Source: Mesostigma viride (lineage: Eukaryota > Streptophyta > Mesostigmatophyceae > Mesostigmatales > Mesostigmataceae). From it: DNA of 60,000 bases. The notes below the pieces were generated by a model. The model ran no database searches, was not told where the DNA came from, and saw only the letters and a program-made list of their open reading frames with translations. This document shows, in pieces, positions 10,850 through 20,956 of the stretch (the stretch's first letter is position 1; each line of letters begins with the position of its first letter). A program made the position numbers and the translations under genes. The stretch lies in assembly GCA_009746045.1 (NCBI GenBank), contig RPFO01000175.1, positions 126,001 through 186,000 of the forward strand. Reading direction: 5' to 3'.

Positions 10850-11583
10850 CCTCCATGCTGCAGCCCGTGAATGGTGAAAATCTGGGCGACCCCCAAGGCC
10901 TGAGTCACATCCTGCCAAATGCGCCTGAATTGCGGGTAGGTGAAAGGGAACACGGCCTCCCAAGCGTGCTTACCCGCGATGCAGTGACGGAGGATGGTTT
11001 CAGACATCACATCTTCTACCACCACTGACTGAGTCTTGCCCTTAGAGGTCTTGGTAGACCTCAGCAGTAGGGCGCCCCGTTGAGCCGGCCCAAGCCGAGC
11101 GTCAGGCTGGAGGCGCACATGGCCAACACGGAGGTTCAGCGCCTCCAAGATTCGCAGCTAGGTAATGGCGGAACACGATGACCACCAGCAGGCCCGCAAG
11201 GCGCTGACCTTGCATGACCATCGTGCTGGCAAGTGCAAACGCCGCCTCCCATGGAATGGGAGGAGGGGCACGGGGGGGCACAAGTGTTTTCCACCCAGCG
11301 AGGACGCCACGGGCCACGTCCCACCGCTTCACCATACCGGGATAATAAAGTTGCAACCCCATCAAGGCATTGACACACGTTTGGCGGCTGTACCCCCGAA
11401 AATGAGCCCAGGCGACATACGCACAAAATGTCTCCTCAAGGGTGTCAGCTCGTGACGATGACCGTCCGCCCGCCCACCAGCCTCCCACCAAGTCAAGAGG
11501 GAATCAAGACCACGACGGTAGGCCAGCAAAGTAGCCGGCTTTACTTTCCCCTCTAGCAATGGAAGGTAGCTAACAGGTGCAGG

Positions 11584-13790
11584 GGGCCCCGGGTTAGGAT
11601 GGATGCCTTCCGCGGTCAGGTCGCGCACCCAGCCTGCCAAGAAAGTCGCCATGGATTGGCCGCGAGAAACGCCATCGGCTGGTTGAAGTGCACTCGGCGT
11701 CCACACCCACTGGGAACGACTCCAGTGGCGAGGGTCAGCGCGCACAAGCGGCGGCACTGCTTGTTGAGCTTGTGGGATGAGGACCGCCCCTTAGCCAAGC
11801 AGCCCAACGCCGCGGTGGAGTCCACCAACCTCACCACCCGCTTGCCTCGGTTTGCCAAGCTGCGCGCACTCCTCTCCACGCCCTTCACTGCAGCCCGCAC
11901 CTCCTTCTCGTTGATGTGCATCCCCGGATCCCGCCAACGACTCCGGACCCCAACCCGCCATTGCTGGCTAGTGATTGCTTGTTGCGCCCGCGCGCTCAGT
12001 GGCCTAGGGCCAGCGTAGGCCACCTCACTTGGTATGAGCAAAGTCGGGTACCCCCGCACCTCTCGTGCCCTCGCCAGCTCCGTCACATCGCCCGGCTCCA
12101 TGGTTGCGTACACGACACCTTGCCCGTAGGTGGACGCGTCAGATGCAACCACCTCACGGGCCAAAGGTGCGCTTCGGTCAACCCTTAGCATGGGAGCCAA
12201 GGCCAGGGCACACTCTAACTCCTCCCGCACCCCGGCCCACAGCACCCAGGATCGCTGCCCCCACCCTTGCAGGCTGATGAATTTGAAACATTGCTGCCAA
12301 ATGGACAAGCAGCTGCGGCTTAACATCTGCAGCCACAACCACCGCCCCAAGACGGCAGCCAGCCCCTCGGCCGTAGCTCGGCCTCGAGTGAGTATAGCCT
12401 GCGTGTGGGCGATCACAAGGTTGAGCTGCTTGACCGTTGGTTCCAGCACGCCGTTCCGTCGGTGCACCACCCCTAGGGCTTCTAGCTCGTCCCCTTCCAG
12501 GCTCGCCATCTTAGTCTTCTCCTTAGACGGCACAAGGTTGTTAGGGAGGTAGCCTTCCTCAATAGCGCGCGTGATGAGCTGGTTCACCGCCTCGCAGGTC
12601 CGCCCGTTGCTGGCCACCAAGTCATCAATGGTGATGGACAGCATGGGGGCAGGGGGGTTTTCCAGGTCAATCTGAAGCTCCCCGGCGCGCTCCTCCTTGT
12701 ACTCGATGGCCAAGCGCAGTGGCTGGCCACACTCGTCGCGCACCAAGGTGAGCTCACCTGCGCTTGAGAGGTAGTTGACCTGGCGCCTCGGATCCAGGGC
12801 ACCGGTCATGTAGAGCACCATCTCATGGATGGCCTCCCCCAGCGCCACCGCATGGGAATGTCCCATGGCCAGCACCTTGAGCACGGGCCACACCTTCCGC
12901 CTGGGCCCTGCCAGACCTACGCTAGTCGACCACACACTAGGAAGCCCTTGGTAGTCCCACCACCACTCGGGCACCTCGATGGAATAGTAGTATGACACGA
13001 GGTCGCTCTTGGCGCAGTAGCACCAGCCTTGATGTAGACCTCCACGAGGATGCCCAGGTGGGGTAGCAGGATCTTGGGGGGGTCCACCCACAGCAGGTTG
13101 CCCAGCTTCCTGTTGACGATGAACCGAAGCTCACCCACCCCCTTGGCCACTCCAAAGCAGCCATCCACCCACTTGGGCCGCCTCTCCCGGAACGCCACCA
13201 TGCCCACGCCCGCTGCCCGGCTCATGAGCTTGCCCCATTCAGCCATGGAGCATCCCCGGCTGGGCTTGGGCACATTCCAATACTTTGCGCTCGCCACGAC
13301 CGCTGGCTTGATGCAGTTCTCTTCGCTGGCATATATCTCCCGCCAGCTCGGCCGCATAGCCAACAGGTCGAGCAGCCGTGCCTTCCCCGCCACCTCCGCC
13401 TTTGGTAGACTCACCGCGTCCGCGCGCAGTTGTTCATACTTATTCTGCTTCCCATATATTGCATCAGCACCTTCTTGCTCCTGGCCTGTCGCAACGCCCC
13501 CTACGCGGCGACTGTGCCAGGTGCAGTGCCTCTTGACCCTCGCAAGGGCCTCCTCCCTCCCCTTAGAGCACGCCCCTCTAGGGTTAGGAGGAGGGTCTTG
13601 CCCCCCTCCCCACAGCCAATTAAGCCAACGCACTACCTTGCATTGCAGTGTGTACTCGCGGTGGCGGCGCGTGGCACGCTGTCGCCGGCGTGCCGATCTC
13701 ACCCTGCCCCACGCGGTGTACGCTGGCCTAAGTGGGTATGGCAGCGGGAAAAGGGAGCGGTCCCGCTGGGATTCTATTTCCCTACTTGTT
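11584..13790 (-). pseudogene. DIRS-1 reverse transcriptase-RNase H
   Basis: A DIRS-type RT-RNase H that would copy the element RNA. The first part (RSARRRQRATRR..ELRFIVNRKLGNLLWVDPP) is in the frame shared with gag and shifts near 13020 into a second frame (AKSDLVSYYYSIEVPEWWWDY). The catalytic YxDD-equivalent is SITIDDLVASNG. RNase H follows with VVASDASTYGQG, INEKEVRAA, RLVDSTAALG and LQPADGVSRG. The frame shifts again within RNase H near 11700. A GIHPNPGP motif (11584-11607) lies at the RNase H/recombinase boundary. Protein similarity to DIRS-2 is clear along the whole length. The frameshifts make it non-functional as read. Confidence 0.85.
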
Positions 13791-14831
13791 GAGCCTTGCT
13801 GAGCTTGTCCAAGAGGATGGCAGTTTGGAGAGCTGCCTTGACAGCCGGGGTGGCTGACAGTGCAGCCTCCTCCCCCAATGGCAGGAGGTGGCTGGCCACC
13901 TTCCACCCCCCCCTCCTTGCCCTCCACCTGCAGCAAGGCCGCCACCACCCTCATTAGGTACTCCATGCCCACAAGCTCCCCGGCTGCTGAGCCCAGCTCC
14001 TTGAGAAGGGTGTCCATGGCCAATGCAATGTTCATGACAATTTTCCTGTTCTCCATGTTCCGCCAATTTCCAGGCTTTACCGTCATGACCCACGACCGGA
14101 TTCCCATCCCATTGTCGCTGGCGTCCTCCAACACCCCCGGCAGCACCCGCTCCGAAACCCGATATTTCACGCTCTTGGCTCGGCTTGGCAGCGCCACCCC
14201 TTTCGAGGCCTTGAAGTGGCTTCCCGCCCCCTCCATTCCTCCCAGCGCTGCCTTCAAACCTTGCATGAATTTCTCGGCTGCGACCTCCCCCTCCTCGTCC
14301 TCCTCGTCGTCCTGATTTTCGGTTTCCGGAGGTGCCCCAACGAATGTCGCCAACCTCGCCCTCATTTCCTTTCCGACAGCCCCCCCACCTGCCGAAACCT
14401 TGGCCGCGCCTTTCGGCTTGGCCATTTTTCGCTGCGCAGGTGTCGTTGGTGGCAGCGCCTGATCCTCCTCCTCGTCCGCCGCGAGATCTGCCACGGCCAG
14501 CAGTTTTGCCACCAACGTTCCGTTTGGGTCACGTGCGTCCAACACGTCGCCAACATCAACGTGATCGGCCAGCAACTGCACGACAGACTTCAGCTGGCTC
14601 GAGCTCCACGAGCTGGCGTCCGTCACCCAGTCCTCGGCACCGAAGACCTGCTCGACTGCCCCCACCGCCTCTGCGGGGCTGATGCACTTGGCGAGCAGAG
14701 TGGCGAGCTGCTTCTTTTTGGCGCTGAAGGCGACTGGCGCGTGACTGGCGGCAGCAGCCCGCGGTGTGGGCGTCCCGTCCTCCCCGCGCGCTGCCTGCCC
14801 TCCTGTAGCTTTGCGCCCGGCCCTTCGGCAT
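13790..14831 (-). pseudogene. DIRS-1 gag-like ORF1
   Basis: The likely start is the ATG at 14831 (MPKGRA), matching MPKPGRK of DIRS-2. A frameshift near 14680 leads into the main reading frame (VEQVFGAEDWVTDASSWSSS). An acidic linker (DDEEDEEGE) and a conserved C-terminal block follow (RVSERVLPGVLEDASDNG, KIVMNIALAMDTLLKELG, MEYLMRVVAALLQ). It aligns with the DIRS-2 ORF at 47700-48605. No zinc knuckle is visible. The role is inferred to be the structural (Gag-like) protein from its position. In this copy the frame runs into the RT frame without a stop. Confidence 0.75.
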
Positions 14832-14918
14832 TGCTGCTCAGGGCCAAAAATGGCTCCGACAGTACAGGTTCGTCAAACCAGAGGTTCGTTTCCCCTGGCT
14901 TGCTGTCGCCGCCCTCGT

Positions 14919-15351
14919 GAAAAGAAAAGAGGCCGACCTTAGCTAGGTGGGTTTGTTTTTGTCCTTTTTTGCGTGTCATGCGGCCTTGGCCCGGACGGCA
15001 TTTTTTCGCCACGCAAATGTTGCGTCTGAACAAATGACGCAATGTGGCGTTCTAATTGCCGGCAGCTTACGTAAGGCTGCCGGGGCTATTAGGTCACATA
15101 TTGCGTGAGAGAAAGGATCTAGATCTAGTGAATCACTATGCCATGAGCCAAGAACCCTAGACAGTGGCAGGTTTATATCTCAACGTAGCTCCTGCCACCT
15201 GGCCAAGAAAAAACTGGCCAAAGTTTTGGCCACGACTGATCCGGATCAGGCCGCACCGGCCTCAAAAGGTATGTCACGTGAACCCAATAACCTAGCTATA
15301 GCGGCTACCCTTCCATCTCACTATAAAGAAACTATGTTCAGAGAACCACGA
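14919..15351 (-). repeat. DIRS-1 left terminal repeat A1
   Basis: 433 bases, near-identical to A2 at 3002-3435 (one-base length difference in a G/C run near 15080). In minus orientation it starts TCGTGGTTCTCTGAACATAG, the same opening as the DIRS-2 A repeats. It contains a short palindrome TGGCCAAAGTTTTGGCCA. Confidence 0.85.
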
Positions 15352-16625
15352 GTAGGTTTTATACGACTTGCTTGCAAAGATTCGTGTTTGGTTGCACCAG
15401 CTGAGGTTAGGTGGGGACCTGTAGGGTCGGCTGGTTCAGTTGCTTAACGAATCTTTGGCTGATTTGGGTTCTTTAGTGAGTCGTGATTAATTATTGTATA
15501 GTGGATTCGGACCGGCCCAAGGGGTCGATCATTGGGCGAGTTTTATGTTTGTCAGTCTTGGGAACCTTGTACAACTACCTGTACGGTTAACGCACTAGCC
15601 TGGGGGTGCGTGGCCACGTTGTTTGTAGTGGCGTTTTCAGCACTGTTCAGGCCGGCGTGTGACGCATGCTGGTGTTACTTAATTTAGGATGATGTCAGCT
15701 TGTGTGTCGGCGGGCCATGCCTTAAGCAAGCTAGGCAGGCAATGATCCGCAATTGTTTCTTTCACAATGGCGGCAATGGCCGCCTCAGTGTGCAAAATTG
15801 CAAATTCTAGCGCGGGTTGCATCTGTCTTGTAGCCGAGGCAGATGGTGGCACAACCGCTAAGTTGTTCGACCAAGCATAGTATAGTTGGTCGTGCAACGG
15901 AAAGAAAATTTAAATTTACCCCCATGTCGTTTTCCCCGGCTGCGGGTATTTTTGACATGGGCGAAGGATGGGGCGCTACTCCGGCGGTTTGGCCAGCTTC
16001 GGCGGAGCTGTTTATAAGTTTCTAAAACAGCTCTAGTGTCACATTGCAGGCTTGCCACGTACCTTGCGATGGTGCGTGGGACGTGACCTGGACTCATAAG
16101 GTCCTGAACCAGGTTCCTGTCAGCAACGGCCTGTTTTTTCCATAAATTATTTTTTGTGGCGGCAGGTCAGTTGTCCAGCCAGTGCCCCTGCCGAGGAGGG
16201 GTAGTTGGGGACAATACGAGGAGCCGCGCGAGGGTTGCGCTCCAAAGCTAAAAATATTATCTATTGCGAGACTCGCGTTGGGGAGGGCGTCTTAGGGAGG
16301 CGAGGCTACGCCAGACCTTTGTCGTTCCTTTTTGTCTCAGCACCTGCTGCGCGGCTCAGTCTATTACGGTGTCGTAAAACCTCGTTCCTTTTTGAACCAT
16401 TCCGGAATTGCGAAATGCTGGCTCTTTTGGGGGGCTTGCTTTTGGGGTGGTCACCGGCTTGTGTCGCATTGAACCAGCGGGCCCCTGCGGGGGTTAATGT
16501 AGCCTAGCGCGGGCTGATTCACCATTTAACATGTTGCGACACGCTCTTTCGCGCACGGTGGTCATGAGTTTAATCGGCGCAATGGGGTTGGCGCCAGGGG
16601 AGGTAATTGGGTGGAGGCTTCTTGC
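15352..16625. other. Spacer without recognisable genes
   Basis: No ORF above about 100 codons and no match to the other repeats in the window. It may be unique genomic sequence or an unrecognised element. Confidence 0.5.
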
Positions 16626-16639
16626 TTCCGCGTGCGGAT

Positions 16640-16850
16640 TGAGAAACCTTAATTAATCAATTAATTAGGAACATAACTCCGTTGGGAGTATATGTAGCAC
16701 ATAGCCCTGAGAAGTGTTGCTTACATTCCCACCCTTGCAGGAAGTAGCCCAGAATGTATTAAAAGCCATATGCCCCTTCTCAGGAATAAGTGCTACATGT
16801 ACTCCCAACGGAGTTATGTTTCTAATTAATTAATTAATAGCCCTGAGGGT
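16640..16850. repeat. Inverted pair of LINE 3' tails ending in TTAATTAA runs
   Basis: A minus-oriented piece (AACATAACTCCGTTGGGAGT at about 16671) faces a plus-oriented tail (CATTCCCACCCTTGCAGG..ACTCCCAACGGAGTTATGTT). Both outer edges run into ATTAATTAA repeats, giving a MITE-like appearance with inverted ends of about 35 bases. The same tail ends the LINE copies at 32480-32640 and 59700-59835, so this is more likely two truncated LINE ends than a separate DNA transposon. Confidence 0.6.
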
Positions 16851-16876
16851 GGGATATATGATACATGCATGGTTGT

Positions 16877-17942
16877 ACGAGCCACGAGCCACGAGGTAGC
16901 CATGGCTGACGGCGGAGCTCATAACTTTCACGTTTGAGCACCGAATTTAGTCGTGAATATCACAATCGATGCGTCTTTCTACGACGCACATGCTGATGTA
17001 ATTTTCTGAAGCTATTACGCAATATACGATGAGCAAACGCCTCTCGACGCAACGCAGCCTGGCGGCTGCGCTCGGCAATGAAAATACGCCAGCAGCCTCG
17101 GCTGCAGCTTCGCCCACCGGCCCAGCCGGCAACGGTGACGCTAGTCGTGCACTGGTGCTCGCCCAGCCCCCCGGGCTTGCCTCGCCATCTGCATTGCCTG
17201 AACCTAAGCGCAGTCGCTCTGCTGAGCCGCATTGGGGCGAGATCACCTTTGACATCAACGCCTATGGCTTCTGGAAGCGCAGCCCACGAGTCCTCATGGA
17301 GGACTTGTTTCTCGGCAATCACGCCTCGCTTATGGACCTGTGCTCGCACCTGTGCTCCCGCAACCGCGGCCGCTGGCCAGGTGGCCAGCCTGCCGACCCC
17401 GTCGCAGATCTTCCACGAATTGCCCGCATGAGTCGCCCCAACCTCCAACGCTTCGCCCTCTGCTCCCTCCTCCCGTCCTCCGGCGCTCCGACGCCAAGAT
17501 CTGGGCTCCCCCCCCACCGCCCCCCACCGTTGCGACAGAATCCATCGTCCGCGCCCTCCTTAACCCTCGTCAATGCTCACCAGCAGCAGCGCCCATACGA
17601 GTACATCTTCACCGCCCCCCGCCCCCGGCTGCAGATATACGCCCTATTCTCCCTCCTTGGACGCTCCATCGGGGAGCTCTGGCCCCCCAAGCCCACCACC
17701 ACCACCTTGACCGAATCCTCCATCCGCGCCCTCCTTAAGGAAGCTTTCGAGCAGCACGTGACCCCCCTTGCCACAGATGTGGCGGCAATGGGCGGCACGC
17801 TGGCTGCTGAGCTCCCCGCCATCCCCACCGCCACCGCCACCCTCCTCGCCTCCACCCCCCCACCCTCCGCCTCCACCGACTCCATCACCGCCCAGCTCCG
17901 CGACATCGACCAGCCTCAAGGATTAATTAATTAATTAATTAA
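16877..17942 (+). mobile_element. LINE copy a (5' UTR and ORF1, 3'-deleted)
   Basis: Starts with tandem GAGCCAC units, then a 5' UTR shared with copies c and d (CGGAGCTCATAACTTTCACGTT). ORF1 follows. Sequence identity with the other copies stops at about 17925 and is replaced by an ATTAATTAATTAATTAA run, the same microsatellite that ends full tails. No EN-RT ORF2 follows. Confidence 0.75.
17029..17934 (+). CDS. LINE ORF1 protein, N-terminal part (copy a)
   Basis: An open frame of 301 codons beginning MSKRLSTQRSLAAALGNENT, the start shared with copies c and d. The N-terminus is Ala/Pro-rich and presumably disordered. A module of the form RPxLQxxxLxSLL follows, and near the C-terminus LTESSIRALLKEAFEQH. 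The RNA-binding C-terminal domain seen in copies b and e (KRSLNVIVKNF..LAQQQRRRELWP) is absent because the copy ends early. The module appears twice: once at 17437-17560, where the homologous reading is in another frame (RSDAKIWAPPPPPP), and once intact at 17617-17760 (RSIGELWPPKPTTTT). The copy therefore looks mosaic. ORF1 proteins bind LINE RNA; function in this truncated copy is doubtful. Confidence 0.6.
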   Translation: MSKRLSTQRSLAAALGNENTPAASAAASPTGPAGNGDASRALVLAQPPGLASPSALPEPKRSRSAEPHWGEITFDINAYGFWKRSPRVLMEDLFLGNHASLMDLCSHLCSRNRGRWPGGQPADPVADLPRIARMSRPNLQRFALCSLLPSSGAPTPRSGLPPHRPPPLRQNPSSAPSLTLVNAHQQQRPYEYIFTAPRPRLQIYALFSLLGRSIGELWPPKPTTTTLTESSIRALLKEAFEQHVTPLATDVAAMGGTLAAELPAIPTATATLLASTPPPSASTDSITAQLRDIDQPQGLIN

Positions 17943-19181
17943 GGGGACGTGGCGCGCCGAATATTTTCCGCGCCAAAAAATTCGCGGTACCGTCCGTACG
18001 GTGTATAATGTGTGCCCGGACCGCTCAACCCTCGCGGAAGTGGCCATGGCGGCATGCCTTTATGCAATATTAATCGATATGGCACGTAAACAGCTAGAAA
18101 AAATGCTTGAATTTCGCAGAAGATTAGTTGATGACCTCATTTCGAGGCGGAAAGTTTACGGTTTGCAATATCGCTAATTTCTCGAACGGCTACGGGCGCG
18201 GGGGTCCAGGATATAATTTCTCTTGCGGATCATGAAATTTAATGCAGGTTTACGGCAGCTATTGTGAGGCAACGTAGGCTCTAAAGAGCGATTATGAAGC
18301 TAACTTAATGGTGTTGTCGAGTTTGTGCCGAAGCTTCCCGGTTTCTTTTACATTTCCGGCATTCAAGGTAAGAACCTACGCAGGCCTGCGCATGTCGCCT
18401 GCGACGTATTCACGGAAGGCGCACCTTCCTTGTTCGCCTGATCAATGGATGATGTCTTTTATTGTTCGAGCTTGCGTGCCAGTTTATGCATGAAACATTT
18501 CCACGCAGGCAGGTGCATTAACGTCGGCCTTTCGCCTTTTTTTCGGGCAGTTTCCCTGCAGGAAGCGCTCCATTTCTTTCGGTTGCATCGTCAGATTCCT
18601 AGCTATTTCGTACAATTTTGTGTAGTTTGTGGCTGGCATGCTAAATGCGCCGAGGTCAAGTTGTTGGTAATGTGTTGACATTTGTTTTCCATAATCCTTT
18701 GGACGTGAGCTTGCTCAGACGCTTTGTTATGTGCCGGATCTGACACGCCTGTTTTAGAACGACATCCGGCATGTGCCTAGAGGCTAACAAGCTGGCATCA
18801 GCTTCTTAGCAAATTGCCCTATTGGAAAGGAAGGTGAGAGTGGTTCTTTTGCTGGCCATACTGCATGAGTGGCATTGCATTAGATAGGTGTTTCCATGGC
18901 TTTCCTTGAGCTATAACCATTAAGACTTCCCTGCTATGTGTGCAGCAAGGCAAGCTGGATAGGATGTGAATGCTTGGCAGACAACATGTATGATTTGCTG
19001 CCAAGTTTGCAGGCTGCAGTTGCCTCTATTGCTTGGGCAGTCTTTCTAAGGTTTTTACACGTATACTTGCTGAGTTCTTGGCATAAATTTACACGGTAAC
19101 CTTGGGCTGAGCTTAGTGTTTGCTCTCTTGGTGCGTGTATGCCTAGCGATGGTGTTGCTATGCGCACGCTGGCAAGGCTGG
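17943..19181. other. Spacer without recognisable genes
   Basis: About 1.2 kb with only short ORFs on both strands and no recognised repeat. Nothing else can be supported here. Confidence 0.5.
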
Positions 19182-19186
19182 CCATG

Positions 19187-19730
19187 AGTTACGTTAAATA
19201 GTGACGGAACCTTTTGCCGCCTGAGGTAAATCGGTCCGTAACACTATTTTGCCCGGAATAACCACTTCCGAGCACCCAAGTTAATTCGGCCGAATTAACT
19301 TGGGTGCTCGGAAGTGGTTATTCCGGGCAAAATAGTGTTACGGACCGATTTGCCTCAGGCGGCAAAAGGTTCCGTCACTATTTAACGTAACTAAAACCTG
19401 TGCACCTTGGAGGTCAGGGGTTCGAATCCTCACTGAGGCAGCTCCGGCGCATTTAGTGGTGCGTGCTCAGCGGCCTAGGCGGATGTCTCGGGCTCTTCGT
19501 CCCCCCTCCACGAGGCCAGGTTTTAGTTACGTTAAATAGTGACGGAACCTTTTGCCGCCTGAGGCAAATCGGTCCGTAACACTATTTTGCCCGGAATAAC
19601 CACTTCCGAGCACCCAAGTTAATTCGGCCGAATTAACTTGGGTGCTCGGAAGTGGTTATTCCGGGCAAAATAGTGTTACGGACCGATTTGCCTCAGGCGG
19701 CAAAAGGTTCCGTCACTATTTAACGTAACT
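19187..19730. mobile_element. Composite element: two 206-bp palindromes around a 132-bp core
   Basis: The order is palindrome 1 (19187-19392), core (19393-19524), palindrome 2 (19525-19730). CCATG flanks both sides (19182-19186 and 19731-19735), consistent with a 5-bp target duplication. Each palindrome starts AGTTACGTTAAATAG and ends CTATTTAACGTAACT, with arms of 103 bases meeting at TTCGGCCGAA. Palindrome 2 is perfect; palindrome 1 has one mismatch (T for C near 19231). The core is bounded by AAAACCTG and CAGGTTTT. Because the palindromes are self-complementary they count as both direct and inverted terminal repeats, so an LTR/TRIM-like and a foldback-type origin are both possible. There is no coding capacity. 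Confidence 0.8.
19352..19440 (+). other. tRNA-like segment with perfect Pol III B box
   Basis: GGTTCGAATCC (within 19419-19429) is an exact B-box/T-loop consensus. Downstream CTGAGGCA resembles a tRNA acceptor 3' strand with discriminator base. The matching 5' strand GCCTCAG lies 89 nt upstream at 19352, inside palindrome 1, giving a class II tRNA (Leu/Ser) length. The T stem has one mismatch and a G-T pair. A convincing A box and anticodon arm are not visible. It is best read as a tRNA 3' half or tRNA-derived promoter, not a working tRNA gene. Confidence 0.4.
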
Positions 19731-19735
19731 CCATG

Positions 19736-20371
19736 CTGAGGGCAGGGGAGGGCAGATGAGGTGCCTAGCCTTTTCTTATGTTGTGTGATCGAGTTGGGCA
19801 TGTTTTTTGGCCTCTTGGATGGAAAACATGATGTCTAGGTGGCCTTATACACAGAAAAACCTCATTTAGCGTATGTTCAGGTTTTAGCACGCAAAACCTT
19901 ATAACTTGAGCTAGACTTGTCGGAATGACCTGGGACTTGGACCACTGCTGTCCCCCTGTTAGCCGGATTTTCGCTTGATTTTGTGGCCTTATCTGAAGTG
20001 TTTATGATCTGTTTATTCCCAATGTCCGGTAAAAAAAGACCTGTTTTGCGGGAAAATTAATAACTGTTCAAGGTTTTGCCATTTCCATGATGTAAATAGC
20101 TCAGCAAGCTACACACTCAGGGAACTACAAATGGTTGATTTTTGGTTGCCAACAAATGTGTGCATTGGCTGGGGCATACCCAGCCCTAATTAGCGTCTTT
20201 TTCTATTTATAGCGCAATATTGGCGTATACTTGGGGGTAGTACCCCCAACAAGTGCATGGACAACTCACAAGAGATGTTATTTAGTGCCCGCAATCATAT
20301 TTCAGCATTGTGCAAATGAATTTCAAGTGTTATTACCATAGTTCAATTTTTAAGGGTTTTGGGGTGCCACC
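19736..20371. other. AT-rich spacer
   Basis: About 640 bases without ORFs of note or recognised repeats, ending at the 5' LTR of chromovirus 1. Confidence 0.5.
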
Positions 20372-20943
20372 TGTTACGTCGCGTAACAATTCGTTGTAGT
20401 TACGGACGTAAATTAGGTCCTTGGCCTCGGTTGTTCCTAGGTTACGTGCAGTTCTAGTCTGGACATGATTGTCCCCGTAACAGTACTGTGGTATATTGGG
20501 TGCCTTTGGGCGCCGCGCCGCGTACTATATTAGTGGTCCTTATCCTTTTGTAGAATGTAGTGGACCGGCGTGCATCTGTGCACCTGCCTGTGTTTCTGTG
20601 GTTCTGCAGGCGAGGGCCAGGTCGGCCCGAGCCTGTTGGACCGTTGGTGACCATTTATGCACGTTCCACTCCTTGTGTGGTCACTCGGCGTGTGTTAAAT
20701 GAATTGACACATTTAGGCTTGGGTCACGGCAGTGTAGTTGTGTTTCCTTCCTCTATTCCTGGAGTAAACGGGTTTTGGTAAATGGTTGTATGGCGTATTA
20801 TAGCAACACTTACGTTAATGCATTGAGATCAGCTCCGTCACGTTCGTCTTTCGCCAGAGGGTTAAGTAGAGGAGGCCTGACCAGTTTAGGTAGTATCAGG
20901 CCCATTAGAGGTAGAGGTGGAGGTAGATATCCGCGGCGTAACA
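20372..20943 (+). repeat. 5' LTR of chromovirus 1
   Basis: Starts TGTTACGTCGCGTAACAATT and ends CCGCGGCGTAACA, with inverted TGTTACG/CGTAACA ends. A short inner inverted pair (TGTTACG..CGTAACA) lies in the first 20 bases. Confidence 0.92.
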
Positions 20944-20944
20944 A

Positions 20945-20956
20945 TGGTTCCGGAGG
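20945..20956 (+). promoter_or_regulatory. Primer-binding site of chromovirus 1
   Basis: TGGTTCCGGAGG begins one base after the LTR and is close to TGGTATCGGAGG of chromovirus 2. It probably pairs with a tRNA 3' end of the form CCTCCG..CCA. The following ~510 bases to 21466 are an untranslated leader. Confidence 0.55.

Larger units (their letters stand above)
3645..11491 (-). pseudogene. DIRS-1 tyrosine recombinase, split by an LTR element
   Basis: The recombinase reads from about 11491 downwards. The N-terminal part (YVAWAHFRGYSRQTCVNALMG) continues in a shifted frame through 11148-10850, ending at HGLQHGG beside the LTR element. The C-terminal part resumes at 3848-3645 with ATHDFLAGRSMGDIQGRERW, a VAHHVGLHR segment and the stop. 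In the family the catalytic set is R..HxxR..H/W..Y. Here the box-II arginine reads Q (HGLQHGG against HGLRHGG in DIRS-2) and the nucleophile position reads H (VAHHVG against VAHYVG in DIRS-2). The enzyme would therefore be inactive even without the insertion. A duplicated CCTCC at both junctions confirms the interruption. Confidence 0.85.
2840..15351 (-). mobile_element. DIRS-1, PAT-type tyrosine-recombinase retrotransposon, interrupted
   Basis: On the minus strand the order is A1 (15351-14919), gag, RT-RNase H, tyrosine recombinase, B1 (3572-3436), A2 (3435-3002), B2 (2976-2840). This is the split-direct-repeat arrangement of PAT/kangaroo-like DIRS elements, which integrate through a circular intermediate using a tyrosine recombinase and make no TSD. 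B1 and B2 are both 137 bases; A1 and A2 are 433-434 bases and near-identical. Without the nested LTR element (3849-10849) it is about 5.5 kb, matching DIRS-2 at 47250-52636. Several frameshifts break its ORFs, so it is now non-autonomous. Confidence 0.88.

Noticed and set aside
16640-16850. MITE with ~35-bp inverted ends
   Set aside because: The same sequence is the 3' tail of LINE copies elsewhere in the window; two facing truncated LINE ends explain it better.
19352-19440. A functional tRNA-Leu or tRNA-Ser gene
   Set aside because: No acceptable A box, D arm or anticodon arm can be drawn and the T stem has a mismatch. Only the 3' half is tRNA-like.
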